Source of the DNA: Candidatus Polarisedimenticolaceae bacterium
GTDB taxonomy: Bacteria > Acidobacteriota > Polarisedimenticolia > Polarisedimenticolales > DASRJG01
DNA: 64,000 bases
Direction of reading: 5' to 3'
NCBI GenBank assembly: GCA_036275915.1
Contig: DASUCV010000022.1
Span: 310,001-374,000 of the forward strand
Shown: in pieces, positions 62,160-64,000 of the stretch
How the letters are laid out: the number at the start of each line of letters is the position of its first letter
How positions within the stretch are numbered: position 1 is the first letter of the stretch
Program-made: the position numbers and the translations under genes
Notes under the pieces: model-generated
Seen by the model: the letters and a program-made list of their open reading frames with translations, nothing else
Databases searched by the model: none
Told to the model about the DNA's origin: nothing

Positions 62160-64000
62160 ATGCCGCGATGGCTCCATCTCGTCCTCGTGCCCGTCACGCT
62201 CCTCCTCGCCACCGCGCAATCCAAGCCGGCCCCGCGCATCGAGGACACCAAGCTCGATGAAGAGGAGCGGATCCAGCGGCGTCACGACTGGTTCTTCTCC
62301 ACGCGACGCGCGGGGGTGGCGTCCGCCGCCGAGATGGCGGCGCTCCGGGCGGCGGCGGTCCTCGACACGCATCGCGCGCTCCGGGCCCAGGCGACCCGCC
62401 GCGAACGGGGGGTCGAGGCCGCACAGAACTTCTGGGTCGCAAAGGGGCCGTCTCCGTCGACCTTCGGTGGATGGACCTTCGGCAACGTGGCGGGGCGCAT
62501 CGCGTCCTTGGCCAAGGACCCCGTCACCGGCCGGCTCTGGGTCGGGACGGCATCCGGCGGCGTGTGGCGCTCGGACAACGACGGGCTCTCGTGGACGAGC
62601 GCGTTCGACTCGGCGGGAACGATGACGGTCGGCACGGTCGCCATCGATCCTCACGACTCGAACGTGGTCTGGGTCGGGACCGGAGAGAACAACCAGGGGT
62701 GCGAGTCGTACTTCGGCATCGGCCTCCTGCGCTCGACGGACGGCGGGCTCACGTGGGAGGCGCGGAACGGCAGCGGCGCCTCGACGCTGCAAGATCTTTC
62801 GTCGTTCGCGAACGTGGTCGTGGATCCCCGCGACTCCGCGCACCTCGTCACCGGAGGCAGGATCGCCGGATGCACTTCGGGAACCGAGGGCAACGGCGCG
62901 ATCTACACCTCGGGCGATGCCGGACTCACGTGGACGCAGCGCCTCGCGAACACGTCCGTTTACGAGATCGAGCAAGACCCGACGGTCCAGAGCACGTTCT
63001 GGGCGGCGACCTCGCGCGGTATCTACAAGTCCATCGATAACGCCGTGACGTGGGTCCTCCAGACCGCATCGGGGCTTCCGAACGGCTCGACCGGGACGAC
63101 GGAGCTGGCGATCGCGCCGTCCGCGTCGGGCACCGTCTACGCCCTGTTCGGAAGTCCGAACGCGTTGTGGAGGACGACCGACGGCGGCGCCACGTGGGCC
63201 GTGCGCTCGACGGGCAGCAACGCCTGCGACGGACAGTGCGACTACAACATGGTCCTCCGCGTTCATCGCACGAACCCGAACATCGTGCTCCGCGGCACGA
63301 TCAAGATCTGGAAGTCCACCGACGGCGCGCTCACATGGTCCGACATGAGCAACGGTTGGGGCTCGTCTCAGAAGGTGCACCAGGACATGCACGAGCTGCT
63401 CATGGACGCCGCCGATCCCAATACCTTCTATGCCGGCGGCGACGGCGGTCTCTGGAAGACGAGCGACCTCGGGGCGACCTTCACCAACAAGAACGGCAAC
63501 ATGAACATCACGCAGTTCTACGCCGTGGGCGTCGACGCCTCGAATACGGACGTGATCTGCGGCGGCGCGCAGGACAACTCCTCGCTCGTGCGCACGTCGA
63601 GCGACGTCTGGGATCTCCAGGCCGTCACCGGCGACGGCTTCGTGTGCCACATCGACCCGTTCCAGTCGAACGTCGCCTACATCACGTCGTATCCGAGCGG
63701 CGGCTACCCGAGCGTGTCGCGCTCGACGACCGGTGTCCTCGGCAGCTATGCGGGGATCACGGGCGCCGGCAGCGGCATCATCGGCGGCGACCGTATCAAC
63801 TGGGTGACGCCCTACATCGTCGACCCGCTCCAGCCCCAGCGGCTCTTCCTCGGCACCCACCGCGTCTACCGGTCGGACGATCGCGGCACGACCTGGACGC
63901 AGGTGGGGCCGGCCGATCTGACCGGTGGCTCGGGGACGATTCTGACGGTCGAGGTCAACAGGATCCACGACGAGGTCGTCTATTCCGGTAGCGATTCGGG
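62160..64000 (+). CDS. secreted Asp-box (BNR/sortilin-like) beta-propeller protein, 3' end outside window
   Basis: At least 613 residues, still open at the window edge. A signal peptide (~1-20) is followed by a charged segment and then eight or more Asp-box repeats (for example RSTDGGLTWEA, RTTDGGATWAV, KSTDGALTWSD, RSDDRGTTWTQ), the S-x-D-x-G-x-T-W pattern of VPS10/sortilin-like and glycosyl-hydrolase-like propellers. Cys pairs occur in NQGCES and DGQCDY. The protein should be secreted or surface-bound. Enzymatic activity is not evident; many relatives are annotated only as exo-alpha-sialidase-like or glycosyl hydrolase. It starts 38 bp after the methyltransferase stop. Confidence 0.85.
   Translation, partial: MPRWLHLVLVPVTLLLATAQSKPAPRIEDTKLDEEERIQRRHDWFFSTRRAGVASAAEMAALRAAAVLDTHRALRAQATRRERGVEAAQNFWVAKGPSPSTFGGWTFGNVAGRIASLAKDPVTGRLWVGTASGGVWRSDNDGLSWTSAFDSAGTMTVGTVAIDPHDSNVVWVGTGENNQGCESYFGIGLLRSTDGGLTWEARNGSGASTLQDLSSFANVVVDPRDSAHLVTGGRIAGCTSGTEGNGAIYTSGDAGLTWTQRLANTSVYEIEQDPTVQSTFWAATSRGIYKSIDNAVTWVLQTASGLPNGSTGTTELAIAPSASGTVYALFGSPNALWRTTDGGATWAVRSTGSNACDGQCDYNMVLRVHRTNPNIVLRGTIKIWKSTDGALTWSDMSNGWGSSQKVHQDMHELLMDAADPNTFYAGGDGGLWKTSDLGATFTNKNGNMNITQFYAVGVDASNTDVICGGAQDNSSLVRTSSDVWDLQAVTGDGFVCHIDPFQSNVAYITSYPSGGYPSVSRSTTGVLGSYAGITGAGSGIIGGDRINWVTPYIVDPLQPQRLFLGTHRVYRSDDRGTTWTQVGPADLTGGSGTILTVEVNRIHDEVVYSGSDS

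Overview
The window is about 64 kb of GC-rich chromosome, packed almost end to end: no stretch over 300 bases lacks a gene, and start-stop overlaps of the ATGA type are common. The gene content suggests an Acidobacteriota-type organism: four Hanks-type Ser/Thr kinases fused to beta-propeller, TPR or multi-membrane domains, PD40 propeller proteins, a VPFDF-type small secreted protein, DUF6624 and DUF4097 proteins, and FtsX-type permeases. This is an inference from gene families; there is no rRNA or other marker gene here. I saw no tRNA, CRISPR array, insertion sequence or prophage.

Layout. 0-6.7 kb: small secreted protein, Rieske/FAD reductase and a CzcBA-type metal efflux pair without an outer-membrane partner, preceded by a Cys-rich small protein. 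6.8-8.3 kb: VOC dioxygenase plus carboxylesterase. 8.3-16 kb: kinase with propeller, PD40 protein, PLP-dependent ammonia-lyase, DUF6624 protein and a zinc-ribbon kinase. 16-20.9 kb: PDZ aspartyl protease, AraC regulator, sulfite-oxidase-like Mo enzyme, outer-membrane barrel. 20.9-27.7 kb: a selenocysteine formate dehydrogenase locus (fdnG with in-frame UGA and bSECIS, a fused Fe-S/NrfD subunit, fdhE, divergent fdhD). 27.7-31.1 kb: TetR regulator with MFS exporter and a PLP decarboxylase. 31-42.6 kb: a long minus-strand run with an adaptor and two FtsX-type permeases, a transglutaminase, a GST, an ABC-2-like exporter and a GT-C membrane protein. 42.7-46 kb: an ECF sigma / HEAT-repeat anti-sigma / DUF4097 unit and a hydrolase. 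46-52 kb: a bacterial NHEJ island (ku with a MerR-TPR gene, ligD, DUF72, YtxH, and a protein made of two PARP-type zinc fingers). 52-53.7 kb: a second ECF / anti-sigma unit. 53.7-62.1 kb: two divergent kinases, one translationally coupled to a GT-C protein, a GT2 glycosyltransferase and a methyltransferase. 62.2 kb to the end: a secreted Asp-box propeller protein, cut by the window edge.

Most notable observations: (1) two copies of one palindromic element with the same TGCAG(A/T)TC loop and GGGGAYA/TGTCCCC ends. One sits in frame inside the ligD coding sequence; the other lies between convergent genes and supplies both stop codons. (2) UGA/Sec192 of the formate dehydrogenase, with a GGUCU-loop SECIS at the same offset as in E. 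coli fdhF. (3) A tandem PARP-zinc-finger protein a few genes from ku and ligD. (4) A DUF4097 protein with an exact 18-residue (54-bp) repeat, controlled by an ECF module whose anti-sigma factor carries HEAT repeats. (5) A pair of zinc-ribbon kinases sharing a conserved C-terminal polytopic domain.
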